Part shown: positions 1 through 10,519 of the stretch, one piece after another
Position numbering within the stretch: position 1 is the stretch's first letter
Layout of the letters: every line of letters starts with the position of its first letter
From: Arachis hypogaea
Lineage: Eukaryota; Streptophyta; Magnoliopsida; Fabales; Fabaceae
Assembly: GCF_003086295.3 (NCBI RefSeq)
Contig: NC_092052.1
Coordinates: 72,022,910 to 72,086,909 of the forward strand
DNA length: 64,000 bases
Reading direction: 5' to 3'
Position numbers and translations under genes: made by a program
Notes under the pieces: generated by a model
What the model saw: the letters and a program-made list of their open reading frames with translations, nothing else
The model's database searches: none
Told to the model about the DNA's origin: nothing

Positions 1-1334
1 TATAATCATCTTTGATCATCATTGATCATAACTTTTTCCCTTGCTTCACTCGCAAGTTACCACATCCCCTAGCTCATTGCTAGGCATATCAGAATGATTT
101 AATACATAAGAGGTGAGATCGGAGGCTTAGAAGTATGAGATTTGGCTTTTAAAACTCAAAAATCAACTTTGGCATGAAAACAGGGCCACGCGTACGCGCA
201 CTCCACGCGCACGCGTGGATGGCCACAAAACTCATCAACGCGCAAGCGTCATACGCGCGGGTTGAAAAATAGCCAAACGACGCGCAAGCGTCAGCCACGC
301 GTACGCGTGGGTGCTCTTGCGCCCCAGGCACAAAACTGGCACAACACTGGCACAACTCTCGGGAAAATAGCTGGGCATTTGGTGCAGCGCATCGATGCGC
401 CCGTGCACACCACGCGCACGTATGGATAGTGCCTTCTTGAAGAACGACGCGTACGCGCCAAGTGCGCCTACGCGTGGAGGGTCATTCAGCTAAAAATTTT
501 CTAAGTTAAAAGCTGCAGAATTTACAAATTCAACCCCCAATCTTCCGATGGACATAACTTTCTCATTTTAAATCATTTTTCACCCGTTCTTCAAACGGCA
601 TGGACATCCCAGATCCAATTTCATTTCTAAACAGATTTGGTACAAAACAGAGATCCGTAGTCCAAGTTATGTCCCGTCAAAGTATGCCCAAAAACCATAT
701 TTTCATACAAAACCACTCGGTGCCATTTTCAAAACAAGCCATTTTCAACTCTTTTCAAAATCAACCAAAACATGCCAATTTCAACCCTTTTTGAAATCAA
801 TCAAAATGTACCAAAATCCACATCAAGCCATCCTCAACTCACACATTGACACTTTACCAAAAATTCCCAAAACCACATCTAACCATTTTAACACTTCTCA
901 ATCAAATGGCTAAAGGACAAACACAATATCATGTCATACATCCTTCCTCATCCCAATTTCCAATAATACCATTTCCAATCAACCATCATTATACGTAATC
1001 AATATCATACTCACTATCACGTGATTTCACCCACAAATCAACCTTAATCATTCCCCAAGCATATATCACAACATACATATCTCTAATGCATCATCATACC
1101 ATCAAGGCATCAATAATCATAATCACATATATGATCACATAATATATCTCAACCGAACCAAACATACCTCGTCTACATAATTTCACCCAAAATTACCAAA
1201 TTCCACACTTCAACTTCTCAAACCTTATTATTCAATAACCAACCTAATCATTCATATATTCATTATCTGAAATTCATCCAATCACTTGTGCCATCATACA
1301 ATGCACACATCGACTTACCTTTCTTACCTCTTTC

Positions 1335-1376
1335 CGGCCTCCGGCCCAAAATTCACGGCCTCCGGCCCAATTTTCA
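1335..1376. repeat. 21-bp tandem duplication inside the LTR
   Basis: Two adjacent copies of a 21-bp unit beginning CGGCCTCCGGCCCAA (1335-1355 and 1356-1376) differ at about two positions. They stand out as GC-rich against the AT-rich surroundings and lie inside the LTR. Confidence 0.8.
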
Positions 1377-2166
1377 CAATTTAAATGCATAAACCACAAA
1401 TCAATACTCATTACCCAATACATCAAATTCTCAATACACCAAGCATACAAGGTCACACAATTCTCAACCCAATCATTAATTCACATTACATATCAACTAT
1501 GCATATTAGCACCAACCATTTACACAATCCAAACTTAATCCTAGGGGCATCTAGCCTAGGAATTCTCATCACAACACACGGTATTTAAATGAAACTTAAA
1601 CCGTACCTCTTGTAGCCAAACCAATTGAGCCTCTTCTTTGGAATTCTTCACCAACCTTAGCTCCAAGCCTTACCAAAGCTCCTCAAGTAATACCAATCTC
1701 CCAATTGTGCACCAACATCACCAAATACACTAACATAACCAATGTCACATACATACATCAACCTAGGACTCATAAAAATGACAAATCACAAGGGTTTGAG
1801 CACTTCTTACCTCAGCCCATATGAAGTAGGGATAGAACCCACTTAGAATCCATGTTGGAGTATCCCTAAACACCCAAAATCACAAGATTTCAACACTAAC
1901 TACCCAAAAACGTGTAACAGTGGAAAATTTCGAAAACTGGGCAGAGATGAATGAAATACTCACCACCAAACTTAGATAAAATTGTAGAGGATGAGAAGAG
2001 CAACACGTGGCCGCAAACGGCTCGTCAATCGGAGCTCCGTAGCTCAAGTTATGGTGGTTTGAAGATCAAAGAGAGTTAGGTTTTCTCTCTTCTCTTCTCT
2101 CTTCTCAAATAAGCGCCCCAACCCTTCTTTTTAGGGTAAAATGAGCTGAAATGCTCACAACTAATG

Positions 2167-2174
2167 TTTATATA
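2167..2174 (-). promoter_or_regulatory. TATA box of the LTR promoter
   Basis: TATATAAA on the minus strand, about 380 bp inside the 5' end of the LTR, is the expected U3 location. Transcription would proceed leftward. Supported by motif and position only. Confidence 0.4.
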
Positions 2175-2984
2175 TGTTGGGTCTTGGGCCCACTTAGGAC
2201 CGGTTCACTTATTTTTGCCCATTGGCCCAATTTTGGCCAAAACCTTTAAGATTAGCGCTCTAAATCGCACTTTAAATATTTCTACCTTCCCTAATTATAA
2301 TTCCTCATTTCTTAATCTTATTTACCCATAATCAATTTCCTCAGTTGTAGTACCAGACAGATCTCAGCCGGTACTGCCGGTCAAAATTTCACTGCGCACT
2401 TTTACGCAGAAAACTATATTTTCCGACTCGGAAAAATTCACTGAATCCAAATATCATATTTAAATTATCAAATTCCGATTGTCAAATCTTCCAACCATAT
2501 TCGCTCCTATTTAACTTATTATTTACTAAATTTCGATTAGACCGGGTATTACAGCAATGAAGAATTACTGTAACTTGGTAGTGTCCATAACCGTATCACT
2601 CGTATACGTACATACAAATTGTCGATTGTAGGTTTGATTTCTGCGATTTTGTGAATACCATCCATTGGAATAGGTAGAGAAATTTTAGATTTTGGATGTA
2701 TGTAAAGAAAGGGTTTGATGTACTTTGAATTGTAGTGCTACACATATCTCATAACTAATACTTTTATAGTTGACTCATAGCTAAAATTTTTTAAATTTCA
2801 TTGACTTTAATTTAAATTTGAATTGAATTTGCAGATAAAGTAAATAAATATATTAACAATTTTTAAAATTTTAAATTAACGTAAATATATTTAAATTTAC
2901 ATATGTAGCTACAATTTTTGAAAAAAATATACAGAAATTTAAAAAAGAATGCTAAAAAGAATCAACACATTTTTAAAAAATAGT

Positions 2985-3180
2985 ATTAAAATTTAAAAAA
3001 TAACAACCTAAGTAAAATAATTTAAAATTTAAAAAATAACAACCTAAGTACAACAATCTAAGATTTAAAAAATAATAACCTAAATAAAAAAATTTAAAAT
3101 TTAAAAAATAACAACCTAAGTGTAACAACCAAATAAATAATTTAAAATTTGAAAATAACAACCTAAACAAATAATAACTT
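2985..3180. repeat. AT-rich minisatellite of about 35-45 bp units
   Basis: Five or so imperfect copies of a unit containing TTTAAAAAATAACAACCTAA follow each other. The repeat explains the periodic Leu-Gly-Cys-Tyr-Phe-Leu-Asn-Phe pattern in the minus-strand ORF here, which is therefore not a gene. Confidence 0.75.
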
Positions 3181-3275
3181 ATAATTTATAATTTATAAAT
3201 ATAAATCTAAAAATTTCTAGTGACGACACCTAAGCAAATAAACTCTCAGATTCAACGTATGAGTGCCACGTCAGC

Positions 3276-3346
3276 ATATGAACTCCCCATTTGTATTACT
3301 ATAAAGATAAAGATATGAGCTCCCCATTTGTATTACTATAAAGATT
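3276..3346. repeat. Tandem duplication, about 37-bp unit
   Basis: The string CTCCCCATTTGTATTACTAT occurs twice in neighbouring copies (starting within 3276-3312 and 3313-3346) with one substitution, a simple local duplication. Confidence 0.85.
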
Positions 3347-5704
3347 TGTCCATATTTTAAACATATCAGTACATATGAATTTATGATCGTACCGTAGCAA
3401 ACACCTTATTTTTTTACATGTATAATTATTATTGTCTCACCGTCACTATTTTGTTGCCTTGTTTTATTGTCCTTCCTTATTTTCTTCTTCTATTAACCTC
3501 AATCGCAATCAATTATCACCATACCATTATCGCAGCTCTCATTTTTGTTTATCACTTTGATTGATACATATCTATTGTGTTAACTTTTGAGTTGTTAAAG
3601 ATTTGTTAAAAGAATTATTTTCTTGTTTGATTTAGATATCTAGATCTATAACTATTATATAAATAGTTAAATACTTATTTTTCATACTTACTTGTTAAGT
3701 CATATTTTATCATTTTAAAAAAAAAATTAAGATATCGAGCATTCAAAAGTTTTGTATAAAATAATAAAATAAAAAAAAATTATAAGTTATTTAATTTTTT
3801 TAATATATAGAATAATTGGATTTAAATTAATTTAGATATAATACTAAAATCATTACGTTGTTACTATATATAACAATGAAGATATAAATTTATAAATATT
3901 TGTAAATTTATTCATTTCTCAATTATAAATTTATAAAAATTTATATTTAAATCACTCTTTCTTTCGCATAATTTTAATAGCTAAAAAAAATTTATTTCTT
4001 ATAATTTTATATTCAACATTTTAAATTATCTTTAGTTTTATTATTCTTTTAGAATTTTTAATTTTTAGTTTCATTATTCTTTTTTCTTACCATTATCTAT
4101 CTAAATATGCCTCACCACAATTCTTATATTAGTTTGTTCTCTCTTTCTTCCTACATTTTTTATTCTCTTTCTGTCTTCTCTTCAATCAGCAGTTAGTTAC
4201 CATCATATATTAGTTCATAATTATTACACTCAAAAGTGAATACTAATTTAAAAATAAAATTCAAAAAAAAAAATCTCATAACTCTTATGTGAATCATCTA
4301 CACTCCTATAAATATAACGAATGAGTAAATTTAATTTTTTTTATTATGAGTATTTTTTTTATTATCTAATGCATATAAAGTCACATATTTTCATTTATGA
4401 TAAAAATTAAAAATTAAAATTAAATGACATTAGTACTTTTTGGTTTAATAAAATTAAAATAAAGTACAAAAATAAGGATAAAAACTAAGAAAATAGATGG
4501 CTCTAGAGAAGGATAATGTTAAATTTTATGTCATTATGTATGATAATAGTGATTTATTTTATTATATTTATTTTTGTACTAAATAACAAAAAAATTAAAT
4601 TTTATGTCCGTTTTTTATTACTTATTTTACTTATCTATAGTTGTTTAGATTAGACTTTATAGTTATTGAGTCATGTTTCGTTCCAACAAAAAAAATAGTT
4701 ATGAAATCATTTTCACTTTTTTTTCATTGGAGTACATCTATTATATCATCATGATTTTAATAATTGATGTAAAATTTAAAAAATTAAATAAATATATATT
4801 TTATTTTGATTAAATCTAAGAGTGAATTATATATATTTCTATAGTCAAAAAATAGACTTAACTTTTTTTTATAATAAATAGTTTTTCAATTATCTAATTT
4901 ATAAAAAAAGTCTCATCTTTTTATTTATCTTAAAGGTTAAATATTAAAACTAATATTAATACTTTTTTTATTAATAAAACTAAAATAAAATATAAAAATA
5001 AACCTTGAATAAGATTAAAAATACAAAATTTTGAATCTCAAAATATAAAATGATTATAAGATAAAAAAAATTATTTAACTTTTTTCAGGCAAATTATATT
5101 AGATTTTATGGTATATTTAAGTGAAATGAGAAGGATGCAAGAAAAGATGAATAAATTTTTTTTATTATGCAGTAACAGTAATATGAGGTGATAGATAGTA
5201 AGAGAAGTAAAAGATAATGATAGAGGTTACGTGAATGTGAATTAATGAGATAAGAGAGAACGTAAATGTATGTGATAAGAAAAAAGATAAAGTAATGAAA
5301 ATTTTCTAACATAGAATAACTGATATAGTGGAATAGATTATTAAAAAATACAAAATTAAAAAAAAGAATTGAACACCAAATTAAATTTTATCATTATATT
5401 ATAAATTATAGATTATAAATATCACATGTGAAATGATTAAAAATTATATATAAAAAATAAATTATTAAAGAAAACTAAATAAATTTATAAATTTTAGAGA
5501 TTAATGAAAACGAAACGAAAATTCCAATTCGAGTTACCCGGGTTGCTTCAGAAAAATTTTGTCCCGTCACTATTTTCATGAAAACAAATTTTTCTACGGT
5601 CGAATCCCCTGTATTTTAGAGAATTTTACCATCCCTATTCCCTAGTCAAAGCCAAAAAAAAAAAAAAAAAAAAAGAAAATGCAAGGAGAAAAGAATAAAG
5701 GTAG

Positions 5705-5917
5705 ATGCCAAGCGAATATTATGATATCCATTGCGAAGGTTCTCAAGTACATGTTCGTATATCTTACACGTACACAAACGGCGTGCCTTGCTGGCAACTC
5801 CACCCTCTCAAATCAATACATCTGGCAAATACAAAGACTGGTGAATGGCGCTTGGAGTTGGAGGTGACCGATTTAGTACAAGAACCAGCGCAAACGAAGA
5901 AAAGAGCAGAAAATTGA
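5705..5917 (+). promoter_or_regulatory. Possible upstream ORF in the 5' leader of the MFS gene
   Basis: A 70-codon ORF opens at 5705 and its TGA ends at 5917, only 4 nt before the transporter ATG at 5922, in a different frame. If transcription starts upstream of 5705, ribosomes would terminate next to the main start, an arrangement compatible with reinitiation or inhibition. The peptide resembles nothing I recognise. A second overlapping ATG-ORF (5679-5867) lies in another frame. The transcript start is unknown, so this may simply be promoter DNA. Confidence 0.25.
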
Positions 5918-5921
5918 AGAA

Positions 5922-8900
5922 ATGAAAATGAAGGGAGAAACTGTTACACTGATTCTGGTGAACCTGGCAGGGATAATGGAGAGAGCAGATGAGTCATTGC
6001 TACCAGGTGTGTACAAGGAAGTTGGTGCAGCACTTCACACTGACCCAACTGGCCTTGGCTCACTCACTCTTTTCCGATCCATTGTGCAGTCCTCTTGCTA
6101 CCCCTTAGCTGCCTACCTCGCCGTCCGCCACAACCGCGCCCATGTCATTGCTATCGGCGCTTTTCTTTGGGCCGCTGCCACCTTTCTTGTTGCGTTCTCC
6201 TCTACTTTCCTTCAGGTACTCGCTTTTCACTTTAAGGAGTTTGGAGAAGCGTATATAGTGTAGTGGATGCATTGTTTTTCTTTCATATCAGTTCTGGCTC
6301 AGTTTATTTGGATTTGTGTTGTTTTTCACCTTTGACTTCTTAAAGTAGAGTAGAGATTGACACATGATGAGGTTTTAGATTCAATTATTTGCTCACGAAA
6401 CGGATTATTAGAGCCTTAAATTGCCGATAGATAAGGATTTAGAAGTCTTTATAAAAGTGGGATTCATCCATGCTAGGATTAGCCACTAAAATTAACCATT
6501 AGTGTAAATTACACTTTGCAATATAAATTACATATTTATACATAAATACATAACATAGCATTGTTGACTTGGATTTTTACTATAAGTGTGCCTATATTCC
6601 GTGTCTCCAACTTCTATTTGATCGATGTCATGAACATTTAGAAAATTTTATATTGGCGGTCAATGGCCTAACACAGTCCTCTTTTTTAGAGCTTGGGACT
6701 AATTCTCTAACAAAGGCAGAGTTCTTAAAACGGAAAAAAAAAATCCAAAACCAAACACTATTCAAACATAAGTAGTAAGCTATGGTTTGGTGACAGAGTT
6801 GGGGAATGGATCCGCAATCGCTAGATCCAATTGACCATGTCAAGTCAATTATGGATTTTTACGATTGATTATATAATCATTTGGGACCCATGCCAATTCT
6901 TATCTCCTCAGTTACTAGTAGAGATACACAATGTCTATTTAACGTCCCAGTGAACTGGATTAGATTTTCCTTGCTTTGAATAGCATTGCTAATAAATATA
7001 ATATGTACTGTGAATCTTCAAATTTGATCCTCCTATATCGCTGTATGTATACCTACAATTATGAGAGAGGTATCTCTAAATTGTGATTCCAAAAAAGCTT
7101 TGCAATTTGTCATGGAAATTACGTTTTATGCTAGCATGGATGATGGTTGGTGTAACAAGACTTCGTCATAATCTATTATGGTTATTTATATTGAAGGATA
7201 GTTAGTCAGTTAGCTAAAACTATAGAGAAGTAGCAATTCTGTTAGTTAATTGTAGTTGCTGTTAGCATTACTTGGTTATCTCTAATTCTCTATAGACACG
7301 CACAGACACTCAAGTGTAAATAATCAAAATACGATCATGGTTTGTTCCGTCCTTACGTTCTCAATGTGATTATTTTAACATGCCTTCTGTTCCATGTCTT
7401 GCAATAGAAACTTTGAATTGCTTTCGTTACCATAAATCCCAAATTATTGACAACTGCCAAACTTGTTGGTGACTCTTCTGACAAGGTATTGCATCCACCG
7501 TTATTTCTCCATTCTTCTTCACTCTACTCATGTTTCTGTCCTCGTGGGATCATCCATATCCATTTGTACATGTTACATGATGATAAGAAATTCTTAGATG
7601 TTTATGTGAGTTGACAAAACTATCATTATAGGGGGAAAAACTTCAATCAACACAATTAAACTGCTCTTCTCTTTTTCTATATCACATTTAGGGGTATAAT
7701 GGGAAAAGAATTTAATACTTCCTATATATTGTCAATGGGATAAATATTTTGAAACTTTAAAAAATGTAAATGGGACACATGAAGGATGGAGTATACCAAG
7801 GCAAGACTACTTCCCAAAACCTCTTCGTTGAGTGTTGTCATTTTTGTTCTTTTGCTTTGAAATAGACAAAAAGCACATATGCAAAGTTCCTAAACAATGT
7901 CAGTGTAACTGCTGTCCTATAATAAATATGTAGCTAATTGTATTCACTTTGAACTTTGAAGTCATTGTCTTATAGATAGCTGTATCGCGAGCATTGAATG
8001 GGATTGGCCTTGCATTAGTAGCACCTGCAATTCAGTCCCTTGTGGCCGATTCAACAGATGATAGCAATCGTGGAATGGCTTTTGGATGGCTTCAGCTAAC
8101 AGGCAATCTTGGTTCCCTTATTGGTGGACTCTTCTCTGTAATGATAGCTCCGATAACGTTCATTGGTATCCCAGGTTGGAGGATTTCCTTCCATATTGTT
8201 GGACTGATAAGCATTGTAGTAGGTACTGCAGTCTACCTATTTGCCAACGATCCACACTTCTCCAAGGATGTGGAAAATGTGAGCAATCAAGTTCCAAGTA
8301 AAACGTTTTGGTCAGACGTGAAAGATCTTGTTGAAGAAGGCAAATCAGTTTCTAAGATTCGGTCTTTCCAGATTATTGTTACACAGGGTATCACTGGTTC
8401 CTTTCCATGGTCAGCTTTGTCATTTGCACCAATGTGGTTAGAGCTTACCGGTTTCTCCCACGAGAAAACTGCTTTCCTCATAGCTTTATTTGTGATTGCT
8501 AGCTCAGTTGGGGGTTTGTTTGGAGGTAAGATGGGGGATATCCTTTCCATGCGCCTTCCCAATTCTGGGAGGATAATTCTAGCACAGATAAGCTCTGCAT
8601 CAGCAATTCCTTTAGCAGCAATCCTTTTGCTTGGATTACCGGCTGATCCATCTACAGCAATACTTCATGGCTTGGTTTTGATAATCATGGGGCTCTTCAT
8701 ATCTTGGAATGCTCCAGCTGCAAATAAGTAAGTCTTTCAACTTACATTTTCTCTGTATTTTCTTGCCCATTTGTCCCGATTAAGTATCATCGGATATATC
8801 CAACAAACTTATAGAATTATCTGTCCCTCTTCCTGATAAAACTATGTTTTATGAAGCAGACACTTAGCAAGAAATGCTGAAATTGCAAGCATAGTTTGAG

Positions 8901-9797
8901 AGAATCAATATGAATTCTGAATTGAGTGATAAGTCTCAAATGATTCTGTCATACAAGTTTAGTTTATATAGAAGCTAGCTCAAGCTTAGCTCGCATTAGT
9001 TAACCTCACTAGAGCAACCTACTCTATTCCATTTAACCCTAACTCATAAATGGTACAAGTTAGCTCTCTACAATCCCAAATCATTTTAGGATTTTCAAAG
9101 TTGCTCTTCAATTCTGATTTTGAATTGTCAATAGATACTTTGGCTTTTTGCATCTTCGGTTATCTAATTTCCTTTTTGTGCAAAGAATTATATGTGTGCT
9201 AATTGTGCTAATTTGTATCACTTATTATTTCTGTAACTGAATTGTGACTTCTCTGAGTAGAGTAAATGTAGTTTGTGCTTAGTTTAATGTGGCAACTGTA
9301 TGGACATCAGTCCAATTTTTGCAGAGATAGTTCCGGAGAGATCCCGAACAAGTGTGTACGCACTTGACCGTTCTTTGGAGTCTATACTATCATCTTTTGC
9401 ACCCCCTGCAGTGGGGATTTTGTCTCAACATGTTTATGGATATAAGCCCATCCCTGAAGGATCTAGTGAATCTCAAGAGATTTTAACAGATAGAGAGAAT
9501 GCAGCATCATTGGCCAAGTCGCTTTACATGGCAATAGGAATTCCGATGGCTCTCTGCTGTTTGATCTACTCGTTCCTTTACAGGACCTACCCAAGGGACA
9601 AGGAAAGAGCTCGGATGGAGGTGTTAATAGAGTCGGAGATGCAGCGAATTGATTCAGATGGTGCAGCAATGATTGAACCAGAAGAACTGTTTATTGGGGA
9701 TTATGATGGTGATGGTGATGGTGTTGATCGTGATGAAGATGAAGAAAACATATTGCTCTACCGGCAGTCCACATTTTCAAACTTCCAACTTAGGTAA
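5922..9797 (+). CDS. Major facilitator superfamily transporter, 3 exons, 510 aa
   Basis: Spliced CDS: join(5922..6215, 7976..8727, 9311..9797), 1533 nt including the stop. Exon 1 ends CAG|GTACTC. Exon 2 starts after TTATAG and ends AA|GTAAGT. Exon 3 starts after CATCAG. The phases fit exactly and no stop interrupts. The product is a multi-pass membrane protein of the MFS fold. The N-terminal half holds hydrophobic helices and a loop after helix 2 (AAYLAVRHNRAHVI) in the position of MFS motif A. The second half contains GGLFGGKMGD, a motif-A-like repeat. From memory it matches an uncharacterised plant MFS clade; the substrate is unknown. The C-terminal tail is unusually acidic, with a Gly/Asp repeat near residues 475-490. 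ATG 5922 is chosen because Met-Lys-Met precedes the first helix; ATG 5928 is also possible. Intron 1 is 1760 bp and intron 2 is 583 bp. AATGTAAAT near 10128 could serve polyadenylation. Confidence 0.9.
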
Positions 9798-9829
9798 ATA
9801 GTTACTCAGATAAAAAGACATATAGAAAA

Positions 9830-9962
9830 GGTGGATACTTCAATGATGTCTTCGTATGAAGATCACATTGTGAACCATGAGATAGTTCAGTCAAACATGT
9901 CAATCCATCTAACAGTTCACAACGTGATTTTCATGGGAAACATCATCATTGAAGTATCCACC
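9830..9962 (+). ncRNA. Fold-back (hairpin) of 133 nt just after the MFS stop codon
   Basis: Arms 9830-9875 and 9915-9962 are inverted copies. The outer 19 nt (GGTGGATACTTCAATGATG) pair perfectly, and the inner arms (ATGAAGATCACATTGTGAAC against its counterpart) pair with only a few mismatches around a loop of about 39 nt. The structure lies 33 nt past the stop, so it is probably in the 3' UTR. Size and shape fit a microRNA-like precursor, a young inverted duplication or a small MITE without obvious terminal repeats. I do not recognise a known mature miRNA. Confidence 0.55.
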
Positions 9963-10170
9963 AACAGAAAATTCAGCAGCTCTTTACTCAGTTTCCTTGG
10001 ATCCAGAGATTGTGTTTCAGTTGTTTTCACTGGTGGGTAGTTTTCCAAAACTGAACCTGATTTTTTTTACCGTCCGATCCTTTTGAGGAAAGAACTTCCC
10101 CTTTTGTAACTAATTGGATACAATGAATGTAAATTTTTATTTTCTTGCAACACAATAGCAAGTACTAAAG

Positions 10171-10330
10171 ATGATTGGAAGAGTGGCTGAGAAACGATCC
10201 AAATCTCTACGAGTATTTGTTTGAGTTTGAATCCCGCCGCTGACATAAGGATTATCTTGGTGGATAATTTGAAGTACTTTTATAAACACTCTTAAGAGCA
10301 TAGAGGCATATCCTTATTTTAGCTGAATAA
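10171..10330 (+). mobile_element. Possible tRNA-derived SINE remnant
   Basis: GAGTGGCTGAG (10181-10191) resembles a tRNA A box and GAGTTTGAATCCC (10223-10235) resembles a B box, spaced as in RNA polymerase III internal promoters of tRNA-related SINEs. The segment cannot fold as a functional tRNA, and I could not define a tail or target duplication. Tentative. Confidence 0.3.
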
Positions 10331-10381
10331 CCGAGGTAGAATACATTTAAATCCTTTTGAGATAAGAAAAATCACTAACAG

Positions 10382-10511
10382 GTAGTGGATGAGGGGGCAT
10401 GGTTGACGGAGATCAGCACACCACATATCAAACTTGACACCGTTGCAGAACAGATTGAAGACATTCTAGCAGTGACTCCATGCTGCCATGGCCATGGTAG
10501 TGCGAATGTTG
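10382..10511 (+). pseudogene. Exon-like fragment of unknown origin
   Basis: A 43-codon open stretch, markedly more GC-rich than its surroundings, is preceded by an acceptor-like AACAG and followed by G|GTAATT. It reads as an ordinary protein sequence (for example STPHIKLDTVAEQIEDILAV). No neighbouring exon is recognisable, and I cannot name the protein. It may be a relict exon or a fragment carried by a transposon. Confidence 0.25.
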
Positions 10512-10519
10512 GTAATTGA

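Larger units (their letters stand above)
1..2553 (-). mobile_element. LTR (partial) of a Ty3/gypsy-type retrotransposon, minus orientation
   Basis: Read on the minus strand, the sequence begins TGTAATACCCGG at 2553, a canonical TG start typical of many plant gypsy LTRs. It runs leftward past the window edge, so the other end and any internal region are not visible. Inside are CGCG-rich direct repeats (about 185-480), a 21-bp tandem repeat and a minus-strand TATA box at 2167-2174. No protein-coding frame of any length is credible here; the short ORFs are chance. The bases flanking 2553 (gcaat) would be one copy of the target duplication, but the partner lies outside the window. It could be a solo LTR or the 5' LTR of an element extending left. 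Confidence 0.7.
2554..5654. other. AT-rich intergenic spacer upstream of the MFS gene
   Basis: Strongly AT-rich with many A and T runs. Apart from two tandem repeats listed separately, I see no gene. The ORFs present consist of low-complexity Leu/Phe/Tyr/Lys stretches. The last few hundred bases before 5650, ending in an A-run at about 5655-5674, presumably hold the promoter of the transporter gene, but no core element can be assigned confidently. Confidence 0.6.

Noticed and set aside
2973..3170. 65-codon minus ORF with repeated Leu-Gly-Cys-Tyr-Phe
   Set aside because: It is the reading of an AT-rich minisatellite.
7141..7330. LTR remnant in MFS intron 1
   Set aside because: The GTTAGTTAATTGTAG-type wording recalls legume LTR promoters, but no border, duplication or partner is visible.
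10171..10260. Functional tRNA gene
   Set aside because: A-box and B-box-like words are present, but no acceptor stem or anticodon arm can be formed.
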